Source: Fragilaria crotonensis
Lineage: Eukaryota > Bacillariophyta > Fragilariophyceae > Fragilariales > Fragilariaceae
Direction of reading: 5' to 3'
DNA: 51,784 bases
NCBI GenBank assembly: GCA_022925895.1
Contig: JAKSYS010000449.1
Coordinates: 1-51,784, forward strand
Shown: piece after piece, positions 12,804 through 25,417 of the stretch
How the letters are laid out: the number at the start of each line of letters is the position of its first letter
Numbering within the stretch: the first letter of the stretch is position 1
Translations under genes and position numbers: made by a program
The notes under the pieces: generated by a model
The model's database searches: none
What the model saw: the letters and a program-made list of their open reading frames with translations, nothing else
Told to the model about the DNA's origin: nothing

Positions 12804-14788
12804 ATGATGAGCAACATGCAAGGTCGACCAGTTACGGCCAGCAAGGATGCTGACGTGATTCTGCCTCCTGTATCTCCTTTAAATCCGGTCCCAGCATTGC
12901 CGGCTGCTTTGAGGATCGACAATCGTGAGATGCTCCTCTCCCTCCTTCAATCAATTCCTGGACGGCAGCTTTTGGTGTTTGGTTGCGAAAGTTTGCGTAC
13001 TCTCTTAATGCGACAGGTCTTGTCTGATCCACATGGCCGAGTCTTCAAGGGAAAGAAAAACTGGGACGCGGCACAATTCTTTCCATTGCCTCATGGCCTA
13101 CAAATAATCGGGACTAAAGTGCTTCCTGACAAAATTTCTCAGTTTAATTCAGATCCATCTCCACTTCCAATCGCTGACGTCTGGGACGAAAAAGTCGACG
13201 TTGTCACCTATTTTCTCCGGCCTTCATCATTGACGCACACTATACATGTGTCGAACCGTATTAAGAACTGGAAAAGTCGGACACATCATCGCATCGTCTA
13301 TATTCCTCAAGCAACTTCTATGTGTCACAAGATCCTCTCAAATTTGGGAATCAATAGTTTGCCGAATGTCACGATACATCGACTGCAGACCGACGTCTTT
13401 CCTCTCGAGTCCGACCTTTGTCGCTGGAATATCCTGATGCCTTGAAAGAATGCGAAATCGAAGGCACACCGTCATCTCTCATCGCCACTGTGGCGAGGGC
13501 CTTACTCAAGATTCAAGACGTGGTGGGTACCATTCCAAGGCTACAGGCATTGGGGCCTCTGGGTGAAGAAGTGGTAAAGAAAATGACAACAATGCGTCTC
13601 GAGCAACATCTTGCAGGACAATCATCCTACGAAATTCCTGCAGAGAATGTTCGTGCAATGATGGTGATCGATCGCAAGGTGGACATGTTGACACCGATGT
13701 TGACTCCTCTGACGTACGAAGGATTGCTGGATCAGGTGGTGGGGATCGATTGTGGATTTTTAAAGGTCAACGTGCAGGTTATCAACCCTGATGATGCTGA
13801 ACCAGAGCAAGTCGCCCTTGGTGTGAACGGGTCAGATGCACTGTACATGGAAGTGAGGGACCAACACGTAGAAAAGTTTGGCTCGTTTCTTCAAAATCAA
13901 GCCAAGGCTCTACAACAGTCTCACGCCAACTTTACAAACAAAGAAAAGAAGAAGGACCTGGACGAGATCCATCAGTTTGTCAAACAGATTCCTATCTTTA
14001 CCAAGAACTTGCGTTCGCTTACAAACCACATCCATCTCGCGGAACTAGTGAAGGCTAACTCGGAAGAATCCAGCTTTCGTGAGCGATGGCAAACCGAACG
14101 ATCCATGGTCGAGGGGGAAGTGTGCTACGATATTTTGGAGGAGCTAATAGCAACCCAGCACCTCCTCTGCAAGTCCTGAAACTGTTGGCCTTACAATCAC
14201 TTGCGGAGTGTGAATCAAGTCTTCCAAGTACGATCGTTGCGACGAGATTTGGTCCAAACGTATGGATATCATTATATGTTTGTTCTTAATAACTTGGAGA
14301 AGGCGGGCCTGGTGCGTCGGCGAGATTGGATGGATTCTGCGGCTGTATTCAGCAACATCCGCAAGACCATGATCTTGATCAATGCAGAGGTTGATCCTGT
14401 TGAGCCGGACGATGTTTCGTATGTTTCCAGCGGGTACGCTCCACTTTCTGTGCGATTGCTGCAGACTGCCGTTAAAGGGTGGAAAGGCAAGGACGAATTT
14501 CTGAAGGACTTACCAGGGCGGTTGGTTGATATCATGCAGCAAAGTCCTCCACTAGACTTTGCTTCGTCACTCCAAACTAAGCCGACGCAGAGCCTGGGCG
14601 CTTTCGCGGAGACTAAAGCGGGTGACCGAAAGCCAACTCTTGTTGTCGTCTATGTTGGAGGGGTCACGTACATGGAGATTGCAGCGCTTCGGTTCCTGAG
14701 CAAGCGGGGCTCCTTTCCGTATCACATCGTAATTGTCACAACCAAGGTCATCAATGGCACCACACTTCTGGAGTCACTGACTTCCTAA
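12804..14788 (+). CDS. VPS33: Vacuolar protein sorting 33 (Sec1/Munc18 family), frameshifted
   Basis: SM-family subunit of the HOPS/CORVET tethering complexes that drives SNARE assembly at late endosome and vacuole membranes. The N-terminal third begins MMSNMQGRPVTASKDADVI and includes IPGRQLLVFGCESLRTLLM. The middle part carries IPLE-type FPLESDL, SLEYPDALKECEIEGTPSS, VIDRKVDMLTPMLTPLTYEG, LDQVVGID and ELIA. The C-terminal part has LVQTYGYHYMFVLNNLEKAG, DDVSYVSSGYAPLSVRL and VVYVGGVTYMEIAALRFLSK, all typical of VPS33. Frame breaks lie near 13418 (the conserved Leu-Leu-Ser-Leu run lacks one T in a T-run), near 14150 and near 14205. The length of about 660 codons suits the family. ATG 12807 is an equally good start. 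Confidence 0.92.
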
Positions 14789-17700
14789 ACGTGTGCTTAA
14801 ACCCTAAACTAGCTAGCTGAGCTCTTCTTCGTGGACTGGGGATTTGGTGTGGTATGTACAAGGTACAATGGTCGGACTCCAAGGTTCCAAGAAGTTAAGT
14901 TCATACTGTGTACTCAGTACGCCCGTACTACATGTGGTGTCGGCTAATTATGTGTATGCAGTACTCCTACAGCAGTACTCGTACTTAGTATGCATACTAC
15001 TACCTTGTACATGTGGTACTTCAGTGCAAACCTGTACGACCTGGTCCTCGGATTAGGCGTGTAGTACAGTACTGTAGTACTCCAAGTACCAGTTACTGTA
15101 TTGTACTCCCCGAGTATGCAGATACAACCTGAATCCTGCTACCATGGTACTTGTACCAGGTACCAGTACATGTAGTACCAACCAGGTATGTCATAGCTAA
15201 TGTATGACATTATAATAGAGAGATGATTTCCGGCCCCTTATTCAAAAGATACTCAAATTGTTTTGTTCAGATAAAGCATATTTGGGTACACATTCTGGAC
15301 TCTGGACCTAACGGTTCGGATGAGGTGATAACCCGATAATTAGTTCAAATTTTATTTATTCTCCTGTGTACATTAACTTGTCGGCAAGTGAGGTTGAGTG
15401 GACAGTAACTCAGTACGTCCAATATGTTTTGGACGCCTGAAATAGACACTAGCTGCTCAAGATTTTCATTCATCACTGTGGCCTCCTGTTTAGAAATACT
15501 GAACTTGAATGCTTGTTTCTTAATTTCTTAGAAATTCATGCTAAATGATACTGTGACATATTGATATCTCACATCTGTGAGAATCTCCAGAGACCCATCA
15601 TACTGCCACGTTCTCGTCTTTATGCCAGCATGGCATGCATCTTCTTGACAAGCTGAACAAATTGTACACCACCAGATGTCAAGAAGGTGGAGGTTTTTCA
15701 AGGACACCTTGCCCAAGATCAGAAGAAGACCTTTAACTTACAAGAGGCCAGCCAACCATTGTGATTACTATATGTTAACTACTAGCATGGAAAAAACATT
15801 GTTGCACCACAGAATGTTCTTGAAGTCAAAAAAGCCAACAATTGCAGCGTCCTCAAGTGTACTAAGGCAATGACTGAAGCCAACCCTTCCTTGCCTGTTG
15901 ACCATAGGAATGTTGAGAAATCACATCAACAACAAGTTGGCTGAATGAGGAGACAATTAGTAGGATAGTAGAGGCAGTGAGATCACCAGCAGCTTCTGAA
16001 AATGCAATGGCGGCAGATCCACTTCAACATTATAAGCATTGGTACTTCACACAGATGCGCAGGCTATTGCAACAAAAGAGTACCAACAGGAACTAATGAA
16101 ACAGCCAAAACACAATAGATTGACAGGTAGCTTGACTTATGCATGGCACAATAGCTACACTCATAGACAAAGCAATGGCATTACTGAACAATGTGGTGAA
16201 CTCCTCTTCAATCAATCAGAGGTCTGTCGGGATCTCTGAACGATGAATTTTTGAGACCAGAGCTTGCAACAATGTCAGGAAAGGCATTAATTTGGAAGAA
16301 TACCGGAGATAGAGGTTTGAAAACGCAAAAGAAATGCCTGACCTCATGTGACATTACAACGATGGCGGATGACAGGTCCAGACGTTCCTGACAACCCGAA
16401 AGAAAGAGAGCAGTAGTATGCGACTGTCATTTTCGGTTGTCAAGAGAAGATGTTGCAAGCATTTTGATCTATTAAGATAACTTTGATGAATCAATAGCAC
16501 TGCTGAACAAGAATCCTGCAGAAGAAACGACTGGTGGTAAACTGAAAAATGGTCACGTGGTACGAGAATGCCCCCGGCAATCTGTTACCAGTTCTAACGG
16601 CAAAGCAACAGTGTTCCTTGAATGCCACCATTGAGACAACCAATGCGAACCTGCGATTCCCACACCTCATCACATGCCACTGCCCGCAGAATTGCTGCAC
16701 GTTAAAAACGTCCTCATGATGGACATGCTTCTACTGCATGATATTGACCCTTGTGTCTCCAGCTCAGAAGGCAGTACAGCATCCCGGGTCAGTGGTCGCT
16801 TGCTTGATACAAACATTTCCAGCAATGATGGAGAGATTTTATCAACTTTTTGAAAGTAGCGGTCTGTTCTGACATTTACGTTGTTGATCCTTGCATATGA
16901 TTGAAGGATGATGCAGTGAAGTTCATAAGGCTCTGCATTGCGTCACAAAGGAGACCCGACAAGAAAGTGGTGAGGTGGCGCTAATGATGGAAGTACACTT
17001 TCAATATTGCAAAGAAGCAGCTAAATGCAAACATCTTGAACTAGTTGGTGACCTTGTATGCATTAATTAGTTCACTCAAGAAAGCCACTTTTCAAATTTT
17101 CTTGAATCTATTCTTAAATTTTCTGTTGCAAACTCATCATAAATGTTTGAATCATCAATATTGCATTGTTCAATACACAACAGACATTGCTTAAAGTGTG
17201 ATCTCCATCATTTATAAAATTTGTTCCTCTTACTTTGTTGTCATCTTATCAGCAGTGATTGTTTTATAACTCAGAAGTGCTTGCATCAAGTCTTTGCCAG
17301 AGTCCCATGATGCTGCTTCAATGGGCATTGCTTCCACTTTTCCAGCACATTGTTATGACTGATACTATCATCCTGTTGTTCATCATGTCATAGCTCATTC
17401 CAGCCTGAGCGAGTCATGCAGAAGCCAGCAACTTGTGTTCCAGTTTTCTGAATGAGGGCTTGCCCTGTCCCGGTAAACAAGATTGTACAGTTGATTTAAC
17501 CGTGCCATTCCAGTGCGTTTCCACCCACCTGCTTACTTACAGCGCCCTTTTTCCTTTTGGTGGTGTACTTTCTTGGGAGTCTCTTTGTTCTTTTCATTTT
17601 CTGCCTTCCATTTGCTTCACCTTTGGCGTCTGCCTTGTTGAAGGATCTTGCTTGTGCCTCCGAAGCAGTCAAGCATTGTTTTCTATACGTCTTTCAATGT

Positions 17701-18291
17701 ATTTGCCCCATATACTATGCATTCCAAGAAGAATCAGTCAAAACCAGAGTGCCCCCTTCTCTTTCCGATGTCGCTCCTCTGAGCGTACAGAATTCTTCAA
17801 TTGTGAAGAAGTCTTTTCTGCATTTATGGAACAAATCAGCAATTGTGCAGATTGCTCTCCATGCAATTTTGGAAGCTGATTGGCTGCTCCTCACAATCAA
17901 CTCTTTATGTTCAAGATCCTAGTGTTATAAAAATGTTCAGTATACATCAACTGATACAGCAGCCCATGATTGTTTGGCAGTACCCTTTCAAACTGTAATA
18001 CCTTAACAAAAGCCTTCTGGAACATTTCCGCACTTTTCAACAAATTTAATTTTGCGGAACACCTTGGATTTGACAACTTAATAATTCTAGCTGCCACATG
18101 CCTCGCTCTTTTCACAATCATCACAACCGCATTCGACATTTCTTGAAAGAAACTGTCAATCCAGCTTCATTTCCACAAGTTGCAGTTGGAATGTAGTAGG
18201 CTGTTGGAGTTGTGTCATACGTTGGAGGGTGTTCAGAACCTTACGGTGCAGAATCGTTCACCTCCTTGCGACATCGTTCCGCTATAACGAG
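14789..18291. other. Gene-poor interval between VPS33 and the LTR element
   Basis: Bases 14850-15190 are GTAC-rich host intergenic sequence. Bases 15200-18290 are AT-rich and hold several short open frames (for example 15676-15873 and 16039-16239 plus, 17557-17922 plus, 17897-18139 minus) that match no family I recognise. A 50-codon frame near 16555-16700 (VLTAKQQCSLNATIETTNAN) could be a decayed transposon piece. Nothing here can be supported as a gene. Confidence 0.35.
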
Positions 18292-18455
18292 TGAGTCCCC
18301 ATGAGGTAGGCCCGTCGTAGATCGTCTGACATGGTTATTGTTCTCCTATTGTAACTGGATGATTGATGTGAGGTTGAAGATGAGTCTGAACCTGAGGGCG
18401 ACATCCTCGTTCCACGGGTGACGGACAGTTACATTACATATCGTCTCACGTTACA
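18292..18455 (-). repeat. LTR, left copy (3' LTR in element orientation)
   Basis: Shares catgaggtaggcccgtcgta, taactggatgattg, agatgagtctg, ccacgggtgacggacagtt and atcgtctcacgttaca with the right copy. The left boundary is uncertain by about 10 bp, because tataa.gagtg just outside is also similar. Confidence 0.75.
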
Positions 18456-20390
18456 TCCCCGTTTCTCGTTGTAGTCTGTGGCCTGTTTCTAGTTGGACAG
18501 GTTCCGGGGCCGGCTTCCAGGTCTAGTCATGACGTCCCTTAACGGAGATAATCGGTTCACAACGTTCTCGCTTTCAAGTCGTGTCGTCTCTGCTCGCGCC
18601 TCTGAACTTCGGCCTGTTCCACGCCGGGTGCGAAAACTCACCGCTACCCATTCCATGATGGCACCTAGCTCCCTCAAGAGGTGGCGCCTACGAAGTAGCG
18701 CCCCTGGGTGGATACATCTGCCTCCCCCACTAAGTTGGTCCGTGGCCCGGATTACTCCTCTTCATCCGGTCGTCACTTGCGGAGTTCTAGGACTGGACCG
18801 GTTATGGGGTCTTTCCCGGCCACCACGTCATTTTCCAGAGATCCGTCTCGTCTTCAAGTAAAGTCTTCACTTCTCGTCGGCTGCGTATATGCTGTCACAA
18901 CAACTCCTGCGGACTCAGCATGGCCGTGCCTATTTCCGCAGGACCTGTAGATGGTGAGTAGTATGAGTTGTTTATAAATGATGTAAGCTTACGCATTGTT
19001 TTGGTGTGTATCCGTTGCTTTGTTGTGTTAATGTAGTGGAATGATTTCTTGAATGTCGCTGATGTCCTCGTTGTGTTCCGGTGCTGTTATACTAGCTTGA
19101 CTTCGTCTTGTTGATAGTCTCTCGGCTCTGCAAAATTGAATGGTCCCACAAGTGCATGCTTGCATAGATTAATGGTTTGTTGGTACTAAACATGATACTT
19201 ATCCGAGAGATGTTGTAGTATGTTGTCGACACGTCCTGGTCGTACTGGTACTATCGGTCCGAGTGCTCCGTTTTGTCGCCGTTGATGTACTTCCGGCCAG
19301 TATCGGCAGTTGCGCTGTTTTCTGGTTTTGCTGTTCGCGTGCTCTCTGATGTAGAACCATACATTGTAGTATCGTTTGTCTCTCATTGATTCTGTGTCGT
19401 CGTTCTCCAATTTGGCTTGTACTACGAACCATTGCGGCGTGTTGTTGGTAGTGTCAACGGTGTCTTTGATAAAGAACAGCCGGTCTCTTGATCTCCGGGT
19501 TTGTTTGTAGAGTTTGTGTGCCCGCGCTTGTTGTGTTTGTTCGTTGACGTTGTTGGGTTTTGGTGCCTCGTCGTTTCTGTATCTTGCGGGACGTTTTGTT
19601 TCTCGTCTTGATGTTCGTTGTTCTGTTGTTTTTTCTGCGGGATGTTTCCGTTTCGTGCGTCGTTGTGCGATTTGTGTTGTCTCCCACGGGGCGGATGCTT
19701 CGCGTTGTTCCTCGTCGTTTTGAGTGTTCTTGTCTAGGTTCTGCGTCTGTCGCTCTGGTGGTTTGTTGCCAGATTCGGTATATCTGCTAGTTGCGCTTCG
19801 GTGGTTTCGTGATTCTGATTTTCTGAACTGTTCATGGACGCGTCATCGTCATCGTTATCATCGTCAGCTGCGTCATCGCTTGCACTGCCGTTTTTGTCGC
19901 CGTCGTCTGGTTTGAGCGCTTCCCGCCACAAATCTTCAATACGGTCGTATGCAAACGGTAGGTGTGGGTTCGGTTGTCGATATTGTCCTGGTTTGTATAG
20001 TCCTAGTACCATTCTAATGGGTTGTCTACCATCGCATGTCAATACGTTGCAAGCCTTGTGTCGATTCCGCTGTCGCTTTGTGTATTCTTACCAGTGTGGA
20101 TGGAATTCTCATTAATCTTGCCGCCGATTCCTTACAATCTTGCCTCGTCGTCCTGCTCCTTGTATTCCTGGGAGTTGTTGCACTCAATACGTGCCTGGCT
20201 TGACTTGTTCGACGATCACTCAATATGGTCCTCTTGCTGATATTCTTGCCTTTGCGGGTCCATTCTCTTGGCTCGTTTGCACTTGTTTCTTAACTATGAC
20301 TAGCTAGGTCTCCCGGCGCAAAAGTCTTCATGTTGCGGCCTTCGTTCTTCAATCTCCAATGATGTTCCCTTTTATCGTCAATTAATACTT

Positions 20391-21391
20391 TCATAGTTCC
20401 TGTTGTTGTTGCAGTAAAGGGAACGTGCTGTTGACATGTTCAATTGTCTGTTGTCCTTGCGCTTCATGTTCTCTCGGCACAATGGGATCTCGTTCGAAAT
20501 CAATTGGAAACAGAAATTCTCTTCCGATGGCGGAGTATGATCTCACCACATCTGTGCCAATCACGGTACCAAATTCCATGCGTACACGGCAAATATAGTG
20601 CAAAATATGAATTCCTGGAATGCTTCACAATCTGCCGCGTGAATTTGTCGGACCTTGTTCAAGTATCTGTGAAATTGCTCGCAGATTATTGTTTCATGGT
20701 TGCCTTTGCTTACTGTATGCATAGTGTTGAATGCCGATGTTCTGGCATAGGGCTTGGAATGCTCCTTCAAATTCACTTCCTGAATCAATTATAACCAGTT
20801 GCGGTAGTCCGTGAGTTGTGAAGAATGCTGTGAAAGCTGCTCTGGTCATTGTCTCCGAGTCGAGTGCGTCCACGAAGGTGGTTGCTGCGAATCCGCCTGT
20901 CATCGCATCGGTGCATGTGACAACATGGGTCCCCGGTCCTTTCTTCGTTGTCGCTGCTTTTCCTGGGTGCCACAAATCCAGTGTTATCACATCAAATGGT
21001 TGGTCGGCTTGGAATTTTGTAACTGTTGTTGGGCTTCGTGACTTGTTGCATTCGCGGCGCTGCAGTGTCCGCAGCCCAGTGTCAATTGTTTTATGTTGGC
21101 TGCCATGCCAGGCCAATAGTATCTTGCCACAATTTTCCAATATGTCTGTTGGTATCCTGTGTGACCAGCCATCGGTGCGGTGTGCCGTGCCGAGAATATT
21201 GCTTGTCGTATGCTTGGCGGGGGGGTTTTGGTTCTTACGTGTCGTGCTTTGTCTTTGTGTTGGTTATGGTAAAGAATGCCGTCTTCCTCTTCAATTCTAC
21301 CTTCTTTCCACAGCTTGTATAATGCTGTTTCGTAAATTTGTTGTGGTTGTATTTCCATGTTATTTCGGATTGCATCTCTTAATGTGCACAT
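20391..21391 (-). CDS. Retrotransposon integrase (H2C2 zinc finger plus rve core), frameshifted
   Basis: Integrase part of the Ty3/gypsy polyprotein, which inserts the cDNA copy. An H2C2 zinc-binding segment is seen near 21170-21060 (GHTGYQQTYWKIVARYYWPG, then LGCGHC). The catalytic core follows at 20985-20790 (ITLDLWHPGK with the first Asp, THVVTCTDAMTGGFAATTF, VIIDSGSEFEG with the second Asp). The C-terminal part continues in other frames: SKGNHETIICEQFHRYLNKV near 20720, AVYAWNLVP near 20565 and GTDVVRSYSAIGREFLFPID near 20500. At least two frame changes occur (near 20700 and 20565). The acidic tail ORF 19734-20042 minus probably belongs to the same polyprotein. Confidence 0.8.
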
Positions 21392-22148
21392 GTCTTCTTC
21401 TCGTTCCGTTGCGTCCTGCCATTATGTTGTCGTTGTTGGTAATGGTATTGTCGTCGTTTGCTGAAATTCTTGCGCTAACATTATTTTCTGAGTTTGTTGT
21501 AGGTCTTCGTCCACTTCATCGATGCCTTCGTTCGTTCCGTTCCGTTCGTTGTTCGTTCTGTATCATATAGCTAATCCTATAAATGCAGCGGCAAATAATT
21601 CTTTGGGTGGTGTCCGTCGCATCTGTTCGGTGTTTATTTCTGGTGGCTGCTGTATCATTCTACCTTTGTGTCCTCGTCGAATCTGATTGCTTTGATCAGC
21701 TCATGTTGTCGTAGTATGCCTCTCACTTTGCTTGTTGCTTGTGTCCGGTGATCCGGTATCTCAATGGCAAATGGGCTCTCGTACCGTTGATTTGTTATGT
21801 CCTGCAGGTCTGGTCCTGGTCATGTGACATCAAAGCATAGTGTCCATGCCGTCACCCACTCTTGTTTGTGATTCTCTTGTCCCTTTGCTCCATTGTATAA
21901 TGGGCTGCTATTTGTGGTTCACATTGGTGGTTCGTTGCTTGTTGTCTTCGCATGTCTCGGATTTCCAGCATCGTTTCAACGTTCGTTTCTCTTGGTTCTA
22001 CCTCATCGTCGATGTGTGTTCCGATTGGTGTTGCTTCGATATGTTGTAAATGAAATGTCAGCATGGTCTGTCTGTTCCTCATTTGCTACCAGCATGATAA
22101 ACTATGATGCAATTGCCGCGCCGTACTATCTGTTGCCTTTACCTTTGC

Positions 22149-22658
22149 TCACAAAGTGCTCCACCCATTATCCTCCAGACTTCGGATTCGTTGTTTGATG
22201 TGAGTGTCCATAGTTTCCGAGTTCACCATTCTTGGGCATGTAAATTGGAGGATTGCTCCTGTGCAATTGTGTTGAGCTCCGATTTGAATTAATCTTGTTA
22301 TGTGCTTGAATTCTTCATTGTTTGCTTCTTCTTTGTCTGGTGTGTTGTACCTGTCTAGTACGATGATCCAGTCCACCGTATCGTTGTGATCTATCATGTC
22401 TGCTAGTTGGACCACAGTACATAGCTTCATGTCTCTGAGTTCTTGTTGAAATGGTACTTGTTGCCAATCACGTCGTTCTTCGATGTGCCTGACGTGCGCT
22501 GTGATTTGTGATTCCCGTATCTCCGATTGCGTTGTCGATGTTGGTGGTCCCTGCATTGAACATCCAAATGTTTCGTGACATATTAAGCTTTGTTGCGAGC
22601 ATTGTCTTTTGTAATTGCGATTGGTGGTGTCTCCTTGGGTGACTTGGTTGGCCGCCAT
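22149..22658 (-). CDS. Spacer domain between RNase H and integrase of the LTR element
   Basis: A 169-codon open frame lies on the same strand between the RNase H remnant and the integrase zinc finger. Its second half is protein-like (VDWIIVLDRYNTPDKEEANN, then GAILQFTCPRMVNSETMDTH and IRSLEDNGW), while the first half is Gln/Thr-rich. I do not recognise the family. Its position argues that it is a domain of the polyprotein and not a separate gene. Confidence 0.4.
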   Translation of the reverse strand: MAANQVTQGDTTNRNYKRQCSQQSLICHETFGCSMQGPPTSTTQSEIRESQITAHVRHIEERRDWQQVPFQQELRDMKLCTVVQLADMIDHNDTVDWIIVLDRYNTPDKEEANNEEFKHITRLIQIGAQHNCTGAILQFTCPRMVNSETMDTHIKQRIRSLEDNGWSTL

Positions 22659-22669
22659 TGACTGGTGAT

Positions 22670-23020
22670 TCAGTTGTACCTTGTCAGCAAATCACATTCC
22701 GTCATGAATTGTGCGGGTCTGTGTACGATTGTGAACATGAACCTCAGTAATCGCTGGCACATCCGTTGGTGCATGTGTGTCGGTACCTAATTGCCGTCAA
22801 AAAACTGTCTGAGTCCATTGCAGTCCGTCATCCAGGTGAACTCTTTTCCGAATAGGTGTCGTTTGTACTTTCCGATTGCTCACACTCCTTTACATTTGCT
22901 TCCGTTTCCCTGAATTTCCTCGAAGCGAATGCAATTGGTCGTAATCGTAGCTGATGCATGTACTTGTCCATCTTGTTGCATTGCTCGTGTTTTGCTGTTT
23001 CTTGGTCGTCATGTTTCCTT
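22670..23020 (-). CDS. Retrotransposon RNase H remnant
   Basis: Minus-strand translation gives MHQLRLRPIAFASRKFRET near 22960-22900, typical of the start of a retroelement RNase H. In a shifted frame it gives GKEFTWMTDCNGLRQFFDG near 22850-22800 and FTIVHRPAQFMTECDLLTRY near 22735-22675, typical of its end. It lies upstream of the integrase in element orientation. It is broken by at least two frameshifts and a stop. Confidence 0.7.
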
Positions 23021-24103
23021 GCATCCTTGTCGGTCGGGTCTGCTTGCAGTAGTAGGCTTCGTGTAAGTCTCCACCTCTGCCTTGGGGTGGCCGGAACATG
23101 ACGGTCTTTGTATCAGCCCCGGCAAGTAGCTACCGGTAGGTGATTGCCTGGGCGGTTGTTGGAATCTGGAATCGTCTGCGTGGGCCTATCGTGGTCATCT
23201 CTGTGATTGTCAAGCTTTACTGTGCCTCTGACGCGATGTCGAGTGCTACTGTACCTGATGTACAGTACACGCCACACTCGACTTCACCACTATCGCTCGG
23301 AGCTAACTGCTATGTTAATCATGGAATACAGATACCAATGATGGTGGTTGGACTACAGTTCCAACCAAGCATAAAAAGATATTGAAGGATTCTCTCCACA
23401 AGGAAAAAGAAGGTTGAAGACTCTTTTGTTGAGGTGTCAACCAGTGGGATTGAATTGCAGATCTTATATTTAATGGGATTGCCTATGTGGTGAATGGGAT
23501 TAAAGATTGTGTATAATCTACAGAAAGATGTTTGGTTGGAGGTCTCAATGACTCACCTTTCAATTGATCTTTTACACTCAACAAATCAATAAGCTCACAA
23601 TGTATTGTTTACTACCATTTGGTACTGGATCAAGCACTACTGAATAATTCCTACAGTATTTGAATCCGACAATCAAGTCGGAATTTGGAACTTGATTACT
23701 TAACCTTTATAACGTATCGGACGGTGTTCCTGAAATGGGCCTGATTTCCGCCTGGCGGAGGAATGTTGATATTCCTGAGTGCGGTCGATTGAACCACGAC
23801 GAACCTAGTATATTCGTACAAGAATGGTCCGTTTTTGTAGCGTTGGAAATCCTCGATTGCGAGTGTTGCACTGGGACATCCGGAAAATCGTGTCGTTGAG
23901 GACGTGGAGGACAGAATTATAGAGCAATGCAATCAAATGACCGAATTATTAAAACTAGAAAATAGCTCGAAAAATGATGTGTCATTTGGATGGAAGATAG
24001 AACAGACACGCTGACAAAGAATGAAAGTTATAGACATATTCAAACACGTAAGGTATTTAAAATCATTCGATGGAAAACGGTTATCGAAATATCAAATTAT
24101 TAC

Positions 24104-24571
24104 AATGTAGGCCGGCGCGCGAAGAGCTTGGCAGGCGCGTAACTCTTGATTCATCGGTCGGCCGGCGCGCAACGGCAAAAAGTTCAACATAAATCCCGGT
24201 TCATGTTTTCGGTTCATTGAGAATCCCGGTTCATTTTTCCGGTTCATTAAGAATCCCGGTTCATTTTTTTGGTTCATTAAGAATCCCGATTCATTCTTTC
24301 GGTCATTTAGAATACGGTTATTTTTTTTGGTTAATTAAGAATCCCGCTTCTATTCTTTGGTCATAAGGAGTCCCGGTTCATTAACTGTATTCAAGAGAAA
24401 TCCGGTTCATCAAACCGTGTTCATCAAAAATCCGGTTCATCATAATCGGTTCATCGAAAATCCGGTTCATCAAAATCGGTTCATCGAAAATCTGGTTCAT
24501 CGAAATCGGTTCAATGGAAATCGTGTTCGGAGCGATGTCCATACATGCAAACTTGAGTTTGTGGCCGGCCG
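24104..24571. repeat. Keyword array A: GGTTCAT word, about 30-bp period, between GCCGGCGCG boxes
   Basis: From about 24190 to 24520 the words ccggttcat and cggttcatc recur more than 15 times. Local 30-bp periods are visible (aatcccggttcattttt in the left half, aaaatccggttcatc in the right). The array is bracketed by GC-rich boxes: gtaggccggcgcgcg near 24106, gtcggccggcgcgcaac near 24157 and ggccggccggcgc near 24563. The period divisible by three leaves open frames on both strands (MNRKNEPGF-type repeats), which I regard as fortuitous. Confidence 0.8.
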
Positions 24572-24810
24572 GCGCAGAAGTATTATTGTCGCCTTCCATC
24601 TTCTGATGACGTTATATGATCGTTATTAATATGCCTTAACGACAAATTTTTTCTTTAGGTGTCTGTGCCTATGATAGGCGGGGAAAATCAATGAGTATGA
24701 TACAGGAGCTCTGCCTGGCATCGTACAGTACCCTTGTACGGTTTCCGCCATGATGCTCCCGACAAGAATCACTCGTATCCCCAAAAACTTCGAAATGTTT
24801 GGGTTAACCC

Positions 24811-24830
24811 GGAATTCCGGATGTCCCTGG
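24811..24830. repeat. Solo element end: GGAATTCCGGATGTC followed by CCTGG
   Basis: The 15-mer ggaattccggatgtc is the same as the terminal inverted repeat of the element ending at 35714. It is followed directly by cctgg (24826-24830), again a CCWGG site. No partner end was found upstream. Confidence 0.5.
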
Positions 24831-25242
24831 TTTGGATGAGTCGTTGGTTAAAATGGTTCACCAAAGCAACAGTCTGTCTTGTTTTTCCATTTTGCACTAG
24901 TTGTTCATATGGCTTCAATAGCATGTTCTTATACCAAAGATTTGATGTCCTTGGAGTCGGTCGGTTTTGGACATGGTGCAAGCATGTAGGTTGCGCCACT
25001 CCAGTCCTTATTCTGTAGGTTGAGGCTTCCTTGGTCGGGTTTGAAGGGTCGGTTACCGTGTGGTATGTTTCGGCCTTGGTCTTGAGCGGTGCTCCACGGG
25101 TTGTTATGGTATTGTGGTACAGCTGCAAACGCGAATGCTGTCATGTCATGGGGTCTGGTCTCGCTACCACCATGTGCGGTCGGGTTTCTTGCTTGTTTCC
25201 GAGAGGTCGGGGTTGTCTCCGGGCAGGTTTCCATATAAGGAG

Positions 25243-25417
25243 TGGGAGTCCCCCATGAGGTAGGCCCGTCGTAGATCGTCCTCTGACATGCTGATTATCG
25301 TACTCCTATGGTAACTGGATGATTGTTGTGATGTTGTAGATGAGTCTGTGCCTGGGAGGTCAACATCCTCGATCCACGGGTGACGGACAGTTGTCTTACT
25401 TATCGTCTCACGTTACA
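25243..25417 (-). repeat. LTR, right copy (5' LTR in element orientation)
   Basis: Second copy of the direct repeat at 18292-18455, with the same TGTAACGTGAG..CA ends read on the minus strand. A possible primer-binding site beginning tggaaacctgcccgg lies about 10 bases inside it in element orientation; this is tentative. Confidence 0.75.

Larger units (their letters stand above)
18292..25417 (-). mobile_element. Degenerate Ty3/gypsy-type LTR retrotransposon, minus strand
   Basis: Two related direct repeats about 7 kb apart (18292-18455 and 25243-25417) enclose RNase H and integrase sequence on the minus strand, in the Ty3/gypsy order RNase H then integrase. Read on the minus strand the LTRs begin TGTAACGTGAG and end in CA. 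The two LTRs differ by substitutions and small indels, so the insertion is not recent. Flanking bases (acgag on the left, ctggc on the right) give no target duplication. The reverse transcriptase was not found between 23100 and 25240, where unrelated repeat sequence sits. All frames are interrupted. Confidence 0.75.

Noticed and set aside
17433..17922. Overlapping ORFs of 148 and 121 codons with hydrophobic stretches
   Set aside because: No family resemblance, overlapping frames, in an AT-rich decayed interval; not supportable as genes.
20818..21570. 250-codon plus-strand ORF
   Set aside because: It is the complement of the minus-strand retrotransposon integrase, whose motifs are clear.
24190..24520. 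CRISPR-like regular 30-bp repeats (also at 35245-35570)
   Set aside because: Repeats are degenerate, the intervening bases are not unique spacers, the genome is eukaryotic and no cas genes are present.
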